Shown one piece after another: positions 43,840-54,341 of a stretch of 64,000 nt of DNA. The stretch comes from Dillenia suffruticosa (taxonomy: Eukaryota > Streptophyta > Magnoliopsida > Dilleniales > Dilleniaceae), in contig JAVTVX010000001.1 in assembly GCA_033439265.1 (NCBI GenBank), forward strand, positions 19,858,608-19,922,607. Reading direction: 5' to 3'. The position numbers were made by a program, and so were the translations under genes. Position 1 is the stretch's first letter. Each line of letters opens with the position of its first letter. Below the pieces are notes generated by a model, which was not told where the DNA came from, made no database searches, and worked only from the letters and a program-made list of their open reading frames with translations.

Positions 43840-45760
43840 AACAACGTTGAAAGAGATATATAATAATATTAAAAGTATAGGTAGAGAGGTTTTAAGTGTA
43901 TCTAAGGGTCGGGCTCCAATAGGCAAAGAGTTGTGATGATACAACGAGCAAATACAAACTACTATTTGACCCAAACGAGAGTGTTATAGGGACCTTAAAA
44001 ATAATAGAAATAGTGATACATATGAAAAATACAATAGTGCAAAAAGAGGTAAAAAAAGATTATTCATGAATCAAAAAGTAACATGTATGACGAATTATAC
44101 AAAAAACTGAAAACTAAAGAAGAGAAAGAGAGATTTACAAAATTGCCAAGCTAAAGGAGAAGAAGAGAAAAGATCTAAATAGTGTTAGGTATATTCAGAG
44201 TAAAACTAATACTATACTTGTAAGAAATGAAAATATAAGAAAGCGTTGAAATGATTATTTTAATAATCTCTTTAACGTTGAAAGTATAAAAGACATATAA
44301 AATATCACGATACATGTAAAAGAAATTAATATAAATTTTAAATGTAAAATTTGTCCTCATAAAATAAAGGAGGTTTTAAAGAGAATGAAAAATAATGAAA
44401 CCATAGGACCTGATGGCATTCCTATTGAGGTGTAGAAATGTTTAGGTGAATTTGGTATAATAATGTTAACGAATCATTTTAACAAAATTTGGCAAACCAA
44501 GAAAATACCTCAAGCATGGAGAAAGAGTACACGTATACCACTATATAAGAATAAAGAAGACATACAAAATTATTCTAATTACAGAGAAATTAAACTTATG
44601 AGTCACACTATGAAATTATGGGAAAGAGTAATAAATCATAGATTGAAATCGATGACAAATGTGTCTCAGAATCAATTTGGATTTATACCAGAATGATCCA
44701 CCGCTAAAACAATTCACTTATTAAAACATTTGATAAAAATATTTAGAGCATAGAAGAGAGACTTACATATGGTATTTTAGAAAAAACATATGATAGGATT
44801 CCCAGAGACGTAGTGTGGTGGGTGTTTTTGAAAAAAGTGATCTCTTTGAAATACATTAATCTTATTAAAGATATGTATGAGGAAGCTATAACTAATAGAA
44901 GAACTTGTAGGGATCTGACCGATAGTTTTCCTATTAATATTGGATTTTATCAAGGTTCGACATTAAACCCCATCTTTTTTACAATAGTGATAAATAAAAT
45001 CATAAAAACGTTCAAGATAAAATATCATGGTGCATATTGCTTGCAAATGATACAATGTCAGAGGATGAAACTAAAGAAGGTATTAGCGCTAAATTAGAAT
45101 TGTTGAGAGATATACTAAAATTCAGAGAATTTAGATTAAGCAGATCAAAAACTGAATATATGAGATGTAAATTTAGTGAAAATCATAAAAATAGAGAGAA
45201 TACGATCATATTAGAAGGAAAAGACATATCAAAAAATGAATGCTTTAGATATATCGGTTCCATCATTCAAAACGATGACAGTATAAATGGGGATATGAAT
45301 CATAGAATTCAAGTGGACCGGATGAAATGGAGAAGAATATCTGAAATTTTTTGCGATTGCATGATATCGTTGCATTTGAAAGGAAAATTCTATAGAATCA
45401 CAGTAAGACCGGCACTATTGTATGACACCGAGTGTTGGACCATTAAACAATAACAAAAATATAAAAAAGTTGTAACTGAAATGAGAATATTTAAATGGAT
45501 GTGTGACAAAATTAAATAAGCAAGAATTATAAATGAAAAGATACGTAATAAATTGGGAGTTAGTTCAATTGTGAATAAGATGCAAAATATGGTTTGGGCA
45601 TATAGAACGAAAACCCAAACATGTACCGGTTAGGACGACTGAAAATTTAAATATAAGAGATTTAGTAAAATATAGAGACAAGCTGTAGAAAACTTGGATG
45701 CAAATTATCCAAAAAAATATGATAGTTAAGGATTTAGTTGAGAAGATGATATTCAATAGA
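43840..45760 (+). mobile_element. RTE-like LINE relic (reverse transcriptase, broken)
   Basis: Plus-strand frames interrupted by several stops and shifts encode successive pieces of a non-LTR reverse transcriptase: MKNNETIGPDGIPIEV (about 44380-44433), KIPQAWRKSTRIPLYKNK with QNQFGFIPE (44463-44696), the FYQGSTLNPIFF block (about 44940-44980), FRLSRSKTEYMRCKFSEN (about 45129-45186), and the C-terminal ALLYDTECWTIK (about 45413-45450) plus MRIFKWMCDK. The block order and wording match plant RTE-clade LINEs. The usual catalytic YADD/FADD is not intact. Flanking direct repeats were not found; the 5' end is uncertain. Confidence 0.8.
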
Positions 45761-46253
45761 ACAAATTGTGTTTTTTTCTTCTCTTACATTTCAAGCATGC
45801 CTTCCCTTTTCTTTTCAGTCCTCACTATTATCTCAACATTCAACGAACAAGACCAAATCCCCAAATAACACAAGCCCTAGTTTCACTCAGACAGTACAAT
45901 CACAAACAAAAGAAATATTAATCACACCAATACCCAACGCATACCTTATTCAAAGCATGAATTTAACAAGTTAAAAAAAATTAAAAATCAAAATATTTGC
46001 CGCTGAAACAAACTCACAGAAGAAAATGCACAAATGTAGTTCAAGATGCCAAAAACTAAACATGGATTCTGAAAAAGTAAAACCCTATAATGATAAATAG
46101 AAGTCAAAAACCGAAGACAGAGACATGAGAAGACCATACACAGAAATGAAGCGAAACTAAGTGGGGAGAGAGGGAGAGAGAGAGAGAGACAGAGATCAGA
46201 GAAGCAACTTACTTGGCTTAATTTCAGCCGCGGGGGGGGGGGGAGAAGGGAGG

Positions 46254-46290
<37 letters not shown>

Positions 46291-47119
46291 GAACCAAGCG
46301 GGAATGCGAAAATAATGAGGGAACGGGAGGCAGAAGAGAGTAGTAGACGAAAATTTTCATATTTTTCCCTCCAATTGTCCTTCATTGTCTTCGTTTGTAG
46401 GCCAAACTCTATGTAAAAAGAGCAAACTTCAGGGGCTTTTTGGTAGCTATATTCTAAGAATTTGCTAATAGGTCCTTTGAAGTTTCTAATTTGCAAGATC
46501 TAGCTCTTTTCATCTAAACAAAACCTAGTTATTGTGTAACTTTCTTGAACTTTGAGGGCATTTTGATACCAAAAAGTTTAGTTATTTGCTAGATGGTCCT
46601 TCTTGTATTTTATATTGGCAAAATTTGCCATTTCTTAACACCAATATGTCCTTACAGGCAAAAAGTTTTTAAAAACACCATCTATTTATAAATCCATTAA
46701 GTGAACCCAAAGTGACTCTCAGTTATATTTCTCACATTAAATCCATTTAATTACTTATGTATATAGTAACCTTTTATTTAAACAGTTACGATAATGAATT
46801 ATAATTCAACTGATACCATCTCTTTATTTTAGATATCTCTCTCCTATATACCAAAAAAAATTATAAAATAATTATATTTTGAAATAGTTAATGGTTGTTA
46901 CCCATAGTAGAGTTAGGGGAAGATGGAGGCAATCACCTCGTCACCTCTTGAAAAAAAAATTAAAAATTTATAGAGCTCTCAGTAATTTCTTAATATTGCC
47001 AATTGAATAAAAGATATTATCAATTTTGTTCCTTCTCTTCTCATAATAAGTTGTCTTATTGTTTTTATCTTTTCGTTAATATGATTTTGGCAACATAATA
47101 TTCATATGATATTCACTAT
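45761..47119. other. Intergenic, repeat-rich
   Basis: No gene supported. Holds (GA)n tracts at about 46165-46195 and 46250-46290 with a G-run near 46232, and AT-rich sequence beyond. The Arg/Glu-rich frame over the GA tracts is a repeat artefact. Confidence 0.55.
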
Positions 47120-47320
47120 TATGGTAACACGATAATAATTGTATAGTGAGAGAATATTTGCAGCATATTTACTTATATGCTGTAACATATTCACCACTAT
47201 TAGGGTTAGAGATAGAACCTATATAAATACGGCTCTTTGTACCGTTTGTTACATGCTGAATAATACATAATATTTCACAATTCTCATCTTTTCTCTTTAT
47301 TTTTTAAACAATGATCTCAA
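47120..47320 (+). mobile_element. Copia-type LTR fragment
   Basis: LTR-like composition: GAGAGAATATTTGCAGCATA, CTTATATGCTGTAACATATT, TTAGGGTTAG, then CTATATAAATACGGCTCTTTG (TATA-like) and a stretch resembling an LTR R/U5 region. A related segment occurs at 50395-50460. Ends and internal domain were not found. Confidence 0.4.
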
Positions 47321-48239
47321 CTTCTAATCTTACTTTTGATTCATAAAATAGGACTAAGAATCGCTTGTAATTGCAAATTAAAAGGTGATCACTTGCAATT
47401 GCATATATTAGGGCTAACTAGACGAACTAGAAATTAGGGAAATTGACTAGAGAGAGACAGATAGATTTGAAATTATTACTTCAAAATTCTAAAAGTTAAA
47501 ATTCAATTCCAAAGACGTTGAACTTGAAGATTAATTTGAGAATCACACTAGTAATAGAAAAGGAAATAGAGAATGAGATGAGTTTTATCTTGAGTCAGAA
47601 ATCTAAAATGATGAAGATATGAGAATCGACGAAATCTGATAGTGAGGTCAAGTATGGACAGTGGACTTGAAAGTAGGAGATCGGAGATTGGATATCAGAC
47701 AACAGAGATGGAGATCATCAAAGACTTGATCAAAGACGAGAGAGAGAGAAAGAGAGAGTCAATCTCAATCAATAGTAAGTGAGAGCGAGAGTGAGAGCGA
47801 GAGAATCATCACGTCCATTTGAAGAGTTGAGATCTTTTTTTACTCAAAAAAACAAAACCCGTGGGTCACACAAGTCACAGTTCATCCGCAATTGATTCAC
47901 GGGTTTTTAAGATTCAATGCATAAATGATATTATAATTGGACCGACCCGTGAAATGTCTGAGTGGCAGGTTAAACCGGTCCAATAGGCAGATTGGTCTGA
48001 CTTTAATAATACTGTATAGAATACCCGATACACTTCTCCATTTCGACTATCCTGATTGTATTCTATGTGATATATCTCTACCAATCCCTTTGTTTTTTTG
48101 TTAAATTAATTCTAAATACTCAAAACTCTCACTAGCAAATAATTCACCATTTAATATCTTTACTATTGCTTCACTGACGCTAGTATTGTTGAACTTAAAT
48201 TATGTATATTCTTTACCCTATTAAGTTTAGATCCTTTCA

Positions 48240-48760
48240 CTTCTAATGTTTTTCTTCGAGATTCGAGTTTATTATTTATTTCTTCACTGTCTCATCCATC
48301 AAAACGATATCATCTCCAAATTATACGCATCATGTACCATATCTTGGATGTGTCTCGTGAGTTCATCCATAATTAGTGTAAAAATATATTAATTTAACAC
48401 TGACCCTTGTTATAGCTCAATTTGTACCTGAAACTTTTCAATTAATTGGTCGGATATTATCACTTTAGTCACCACGTCCTTATACATTTTCTTTTGCTTC
48501 AATATACGTTACTATTGTACCCTTCTTTTCTAAAATTTTCCCTATAAAATCTGTTATATGTCTTTTACAGATCAATGAATATCATATATAAGTTTTATTT
48601 CTTCTCGTGATACTTCTCAACTAATTGTCTAAAAAGCTGTGTAGCTTCTATTATTGACCTTCCAAATATAAATCCAAATTGTTTTGCAGTCATCTTGATC
48701 TCCTTTTGTAATATTCTTTTAATTATTTTTTCTCAAAATTTCATGATATTTATATAAAGA
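48240..48760 (-). mobile_element. Second RTE-like LINE relic, opposite orientation
   Basis: Minus-strand translation, with stops, contains KQFGFIFGRSIIEATQLFRQ, QLVEKYHEKK, MIFIDL, HQG-like and MDELTRHIQD-like blocks, then GDDIVLMDET, a near-intact catalytic [YF]ADD block. It corresponds to the central fingers/palm region of the same LINE type as 43840-45760 but lies on the other strand. The remainder is lost. Confidence 0.7.
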
Positions 48761-49032
48761 ATAAATTATTCTTTAATAATAAAAAATAGATATATATTTT
48801 TCAATGATGTCCTCACATACTTTATGTATAATATTTTATACTTTAAATAATTTTTTTAATGTAATTTGTTTTCAATTTATATATATGAATTTATATATTT
48901 ATAAATTCACATATATATTTTACTCGATGACTCCGCAATTGATTGTTATTAAGTTTGTTTGCAAATTAATAGTTATTTTGGACTAGGAATAACGTATTTT
49001 AAGAAAGTAATAATTTTTGTTTTGAATTAATG

Positions 49033-49033
<1 letters not shown>

Positions 49034-49092
<59 letters not shown>
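49034..49092. repeat. (AT)n microsatellite, about 58 bp
   Basis: Long perfect AT dinucleotide run. Confidence 0.95.
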
Positions 49093-49095
<3 letters not shown>

Positions 49096-49454
49096 GATTC
49101 ACGACACGTAAAGATTTTCGGGTTATTTTTTAAAATATTATTTTTTTAATTAAAATTATTTAACTATTATTTTTTTTCTAAACTATTGATTTCGTACTTT
49201 AAGAGGGGGAATCAGTTTTTTTATTTTTTATTTTTTATAATATATTTTTTTAAAAGAAAAGAAAAATATGTTTCGCTCTGTGTGAGAGTGAAATCATCGG
49301 GTTACAAAAATAAAAATAAAAAATAAAAAAGGTCTTCTCTTCCATAACAGAACAAAAGATCTCAAACCCACTTCTCGTGAAATGTCATGCTGTTACCATG
49401 AAACCCAGTTCAATAGTTTTATATTTCCACCAATTTTGAGAGCTTTGTTCTAAT

Positions 49455-49770
49455 ATTGATGAGGTGGGTATCGGTCAAAAGGTTCATGGAAGGATAATAA
49501 AGTGTGGGTTGGAATAGGATACTGTTGCCCAGACTTCTCTGCTTACTATGTACGGTGAAACTGCAAGTTTTAGTAATGCAAAAAAGGTGTTTGATAAAAT
49601 GCTTCTGCAAAATATGGTTTCGCGTGTTCAATTATATCAAACTATTTGCAGAACGGGAAAGCAAAAGAAGGGTTCGAGTTGTGATGGACCATTGAGAAGT
49701 TCTCTTGTTGCAATGTACAATAAATGTGGTGAGAGCTTTAGGAGTTCACTAGATTCCAAGACCAACACTG
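49455..49770 (+). pseudogene. PPR (pentatricopeptide repeat) gene fragment
   Basis: One frame reads VGIGQKVHGRIIKCGLE, then an in-frame TAG (49515-49517), then TVAQTSLLTMYG, NAKKVFDKMLLQNMVS, and further on SSLVAMYNKCGE. These are PLS-type PPR phrases (organellar RNA-binding proteins). A degenerate stretch with probable indels lies between the last two. There is no start, no upstream or downstream repeats and no C-terminal domain, so this is a small relic of a larger gene. Confidence 0.8.
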
Positions 49771-49969
49771 CCTCTATTAGGGTAATCTCTCCCTCTCCAA
49801 TTTCGCATCCACAGAATGCGAAACAGTGCGAAATAATTTGTTTTAAAAAAAGAATTAATGCATTATAAAAAATAAAAAATAAAAAATAAAAATACTGATT
49901 TCCAAGAAAAAATAACAATAATTAAATAATTTTAATTAAAAAATAATATTTTAATAAATAGGGGCGATT

Positions 49970-50345
49970 AGGTAGAGAACCCCGGGGGGGGGGGGGAGGG
50001 ACAGTGACAGGGTCAGCAAGGGGGTAGGCAGAGAACAGGGGCTAGAAGGCGGCAGCGGGAGAGACAGTGACGGAGTTCTCGCTGTGGTCAACCAGGGGAG
50101 AGGGGGGGAGGGAGAGAGAGAGAGAGAGTGAGTGTGGGTTTTTCAGACGAGAGGGAGATAGATTCGGGATTTCCGGCAAGATTGTGGCTTCGGAGGGCAG
50201 AACTGAGCCGAAGGCTACTGGCGAAGGGCAGATCTGGGCTAATACTGGTAGTTAGAGATCGCACAGGAGAGAAAGAGTGAGATCTTTCATGGGAGAGAGA
50301 GAGAGAGAGAGGAAGAGAGAGAGAGAGAGAGAGAGAGATCTCCAT
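49970..50345 (+). repeat. G-run and (GA)n-rich segment
   Basis: G-run at about 49983-49995 followed by GA tracts at about 50112-50128 and 50297-50338. The frames Arg/Glu (plus) and Ser/Leu (minus) here are repeat artefacts. The intervening GC-richer sequence has no recognised coding content. Confidence 0.7.
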
Positions 50346-50394
50346 GATGGTGGAGTTGATGGAGAGAAGGTGAAGAGACAAAAAGCCTCAAAGT

Positions 50395-50460
50395 TATATA
50401 TTGAGAGAATATTAAGACAAAATTGTCTTATATGCTTCAACATATTTACCAATGCTAGGG
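50395..50460 (+). mobile_element. Short LTR-like fragment related to 47.1 kb element
   Basis: GAGAGAATATT...CTTATATGCTTCAACATATT...TAGGGTT parallels about 47147-47207 and ends in a T-run. Likely a truncated copy of the same element family. Confidence 0.4.
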
Positions 50461-50479
50461 TTTTTTTTTTTTTTTTTTT

Positions 50480-51446
50480 GAATTTTTAGATTATTAGCCA
50501 AAATTTCCACCGCTGCTAACTAAGCCACCAAGCACCTTTTTCCCATTGGAAAAGCCAAGCAGCGGTTAATGAACTATAGCTCAACTCCTCCCTTTCCCTT
50601 ATAAAAGATTTTAAATTCGAATCTCTTTATACATAAAAAAAGAGAAAAATCAATGATCAAAAGTATCTCGACCAATTGTACCAAACACAGCCTACACTCG
50701 GTAATATTTGATACGAGGTAAAATCATTAGCCTTTCCTCTCCAAAAACTAGGTATAGATAAATTTTCTCAAAAACTAAATACAACAAATTTCTTTCTCTC
50801 AAAAATAAATTTAATTTGTATTTTCTCCATCTAAATACAAAATTTTTAATTCTAAAAATATTAATTTTCTATACAAAAATTGAATTTATTTTGAATTCTC
50901 TCTCCGATCTAAAAATATCACTTTCATGTTTTATGTTCATAAAATAACCAAATTCAGTTTTACAATTATTAATTAAAACCACATCAGTTTTCTCTCTTCA
51001 AAGAAATTAAATTATTTTAATTTTTTTAATTGTCAAATGCATTGGCTTCAACTTTTCCCTACAAAAAAAAAAAAAAAAAACTTTTTCTCTTACAAATAAA
51101 GTGTATTAATTTTCTCTATATAAAAAATTAAGTTATTTTAAAGTTGGTATTTCTAAATATATTGATTCTAAATTTTCTCTTTTTTTTTTAAAAAAAAAAA
51201 ACTTCATTTAATTTTTTCTGTAAAATGAATTATATTAATTTAATTTATTACTTTATTTTGAGAAGTAATGTTTTTACCTCCACTAAAAAAAAAAAAAAAA
51301 AAAAAAAACCTTTTACCGGCTCCGGCGGCCAAAAAAACCACTGAGACTGCTCAAATATCTTTCCGGAGATCGAGGTCCAGTGTTGAAGCTAAAAAAATGG
51401 AGTTTTATAAAACACTGATCTAATCAGGGAAACAAGAAGAGAAATA
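50480..51446. other. Intergenic, very AT-rich
   Basis: Many A- and T-runs (for example 51065-51080, 51283-51307) and repeated AAATTTTCTCT-type motifs. No gene seen. Confidence 0.55.
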
Positions 51447-51812
51447 ATGTCGTCGTCGAAAATTCCCAATGAAATTGTCATCGACATGCTTCTCAGGGTA
51501 CAGATGAAGTCCTTACTCCAATGCAAATGCAATTGCAACTCATGGAATTTTCTCATTTCCCATTCCAATTTCGTTGCATCCTACACCAACTCAAATCATC
51601 GGCCGTCCAGACTTATTCTCGGCACCAAACAACCGCACAGTGCCGTAGACTTCGAACCATCGCCTTCAGTTGGTGTTGCTGTATCAGTGGACGCCCTTGT
51701 GTTAACTTCTCAACATCAACTTCCAGCATCTGAAAGGCCACCGAGGTTAAACCCCATACGAGGCTTACTTGAGAATGCACGGTTATTTGAATCATGGAAG
51801 CCACATCCATGA
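51447..51812 (+). CDS. Truncated F-box protein (probable pseudogene)
   Basis: The 121-residue frame starts MSSSKIPNEIVIDMLLRVQ and continues MKSLLQCKCNCNSWNFLISH, a recognisable plant F-box motif (compare consensus LP.E.I..ILLRLPVKSLLR..V.K.W..LI). F-box proteins link SCF ubiquitin ligases to substrates and normally carry about 300-400 residues with kelch or F-box-associated repeats. Here the sequence after about residue 55 shows no such repeats and stops at 51812. Open frames continue to about 52150 (including NDFEVFGLHSINGIVELVG), which may be displaced remains of the C-terminal part. A short functional protein cannot be excluded. Confidence 0.55.
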   Translation: MSSSKIPNEIVIDMLLRVQMKSLLQCKCNCNSWNFLISHSNFVASYTNSNHRPSRLILGTKQPHSAVDFEPSPSVGVAVSVDALVLTSQHQLPASERPPRLNPIRGLLENARLFESWKPHP

Positions 51813-52294
51813 CATGCAGAGCTGTTGTTGCTATCTTCACTATGTCAGCTCCAGTTGCTTGAATTGTTGCCCCCGGGTTACCCCCTGATCCTCAACGGAA
51901 GGAGTATTTTGATTGTTGTGAGAAGTAACAATGACTTTGAAGTTTTCGGGCTTCATTCCATAAATGGAATTGTTGAACTCGTCGGCCACCATCATAGAAA
52001 AGGTAAGAGAAATGTAAAGATTGCTCTTGCTCTAACAGTTTACTTTGCAATTACAAACAATCCTTCGGGAGCATTCCAAACAGAAGCTCATTTACGAAAA
52101 TTTTACTGCATTAAGAAGGGCAGTTTCCTTGCCGTTCTCAAGCATCTATAGATTGATAGAAAAATACGAACGTGTCTATGATACCATCTTAAATATGGGA
52201 AGTAATATCATAATAATACGAACCTAATACTCTATTATTTCAATAAATTATTATAAATATTACAAAAATAGAAATAAAAAGTTAAATACTCACG

Positions 52295-52307
52295 TGGTAT
52301 CAGAGTC
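52295..52307 (+). mobile_element. Copia-type primer-binding site next to an LTR end
   Basis: TGGTATCAGAGTC closely matches the tRNA-iMet primer-binding site TGGTATCAGAGC typical of Ty1/copia retrotransposons, and is preceded by a sequence ending in CA (about 52288-52292) as an LTR should. No internal gag/pol follows, so only the LTR/PBS junction remains. Confidence 0.6.
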
Positions 52308-52427
52308 ATGATCAAATTTTTCTGCCGGACATAATGTCTACGTTACCGTAACTTCAAGCCCCCCATAGTTTTCAATCTGATATATAAGTGTTCGACATGT
52401 ATTTGAGTACATACACAAGAAAGCAAC

Positions 52428-53493
52428 CTGAATCTCGACATCAACATAATCAGCTCCGGACTCCATGGCTGACCGAAGCACATCCGGTCTTTTCTTTTCA
52501 TCACCTTCATACAAACCACCTCCCAACTTGGTTCTAGAAAAGCAGTAGAAAATCCAAATCATAAGCCTAAATCCTTCGCTTTGAATTGCTTCACTAATAT
52601 CCGTCCTCTAAAAAAGAACACGATGAAAAGCTGCGGACATTAAAGTCTGCAATTCATCATGAAAAAAATTTCCCATGATACTTTTCAGACGTAAGGTAGC
52701 AAACCACATAAACCCAAGTTTTCATGATTGGATATCACCAAAATTTTGTGTTGTGAAAGACACTTAATAATGGATTTTCAGTTTTCCCATAATAAAAAGC
52801 ATTAGACATGTTTTGAACTAACTTATACGTCTAGGTTGTGATATCAAAGCTGATGGGAAAGCTACTCATCGGGGACAAAATCCCGAATTTTGCTTTTGGA
52901 CTAACATTGCACGTACCCTAATATAGCCCAAATAATTTTTTTTTTTTTTTTTTGATACTTGATCGATATCTAAAAATCCAACTAATTCTATATGAGTAAT
53001 TTTGAGATCCAATTTAGGGATTCGACTCTCTCAGCATCTGTTTTTCCATTCCTAATTTTGCTCAAAGGAAGTCTAGTGGCACACCGTTACCCCTAAAGTT
53101 CGTTGATATGCAACCCTAATAAATAGCATATCCCGTGAACCAAGATAAAAAGATTTCTCACAAATTCTTTAACATCTAAAAAATATAAATATGGTCACTA
53201 CGTATGGCACAACCAGTAAAACACATTCAATTCTCAAGAAAATTCTAATTACATTCAAATGCATAAATTTCTTTTAAAAAAAATTACCAATAACAAAATT
53301 AAGTAGGCAAAGGACATTTCTTAATCAAAAATTGAATATCATGTTGAGCATCAAAACTCTTCCAAACCATCCACACAAGATCTTTTGCTTTAATCGTATC
53401 ATTTATCATCTGATCAACCGAATCCGCCATTAACGGGCAACATATTAGGGTGCGATTCCAGCTTAATTCTCCCACTCCCCAATTCAACCCCAT
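52428..53493 (-). pseudogene. Fragment of bifunctional 3-dehydroquinate dehydratase/shikimate dehydrogenase gene
   Basis: Two exon-like pieces of the plant shikimate-pathway enzyme. The 5' piece (about 53302-53493) reads MGLNWGVGELSWNRTLICCP, then MADSVDQMINDTIKAK, a shortened stretch, and KSFDAQHDIQFLIKKCPLPT, then an immediate stop where the family continues with the TYRP motif. The second piece (52428-52533), after a good acceptor, reads TKLGGGLYEGDEKKRPDVLR and SAMESGADYVDVEIQ. These correspond to the first part of the dehydroquinate dehydratase domain. A segment equivalent to about ASGADLVEIRLDSL is missing from the first piece, and neither the rest of the dehydratase domain nor the dehydrogenase domain is present. 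Non-functional. Confidence 0.8.
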
Positions 53494-54341
53494 CAGTAAT
53501 GATTTGAGATGAATGAAATGTCAGAGAGAGAGAGAGAGAGAGAGAGAGAATTTAGAGAATTTAATAACGGTTTGAAATTAATTAATAACTATGCCATACT
53601 TTTTTTAATTCTCACCACCACCGATATACAAAACCATATTCCGATTAATTCGATTCAAACTTTACGAGAACCCTATTTTGAAACGACTCTTCTAACATAA
53701 TTTATGTTTTTAATTCTTAAATTTCAAACTCGAAATTTAATTAAAAATTTTAATATTCTATCTCACTAGGTCGATAATCCATTAATATTAATATAGCTAT
53801 TCCATTTTATGTACGTACACAGACTCTCTCTCTCTCTCTCTCTCTCTCTCAATCCATGTATGTCCCACACATTATAAAATGGAATGCAGTATGTTAATAT
53901 GGACCTAGTGCCATCTATCACACTGCAAGTCAGGCACTGCCAGACAACTTTTTCACGCAAAGTTACAAGAAGAGGAGGAAGCAACTGTAATAGTACCAAA
54001 GAAGCGAAGGCAATACCCAAAGTGATAAAGAGCGTACCCAGTGCCGGAAGGGAATACCTGGTCGGCCTTCCCCTTGCTTGGGGTCTGCCGAAGCTCCCAA
54101 AGTGATGATACGTAATAATAAGGGCCATGCCCTATGCCATAAGATACAATGAACAATCACATATATCTACGGGTTTCCCATTTTTGGTTACTTTTAACTA
54201 CATATGCTCCCTTGCTACTGCAGATTTAGATACAGACACCCAATTGCCAGAACTTGGCCTTTGTAGTATGAGTCAAACTAAATGCCTATCAATGCTTAGC
54301 AAGAAAAAGCTTATCTGTACAACAAAACTTCTAAATCCTTC
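53494..54341. other. 3' flank of SYD; unexplained GC-richer patch at 53.9-54.12 kb
   Basis: (GA)n at about 53523-53549 and (CT)n at about 53822-53850. The patch 53900-54120 is GC-richer than its surroundings and is open in several frames, but without known motifs. It may be transposon-derived or part of the SYD 3'UTR. Confidence 0.45.

Noticed and set aside
46161..46343. Arg/Glu-repeat open frame
   Set aside because: Translation of GA microsatellites, no conserved content.
53766..54128. 120-residue hydrophobic minus-strand frame
   Set aside because: Three competing frames are open over the same stretch and part is a CT repeat; no recognisable domain.
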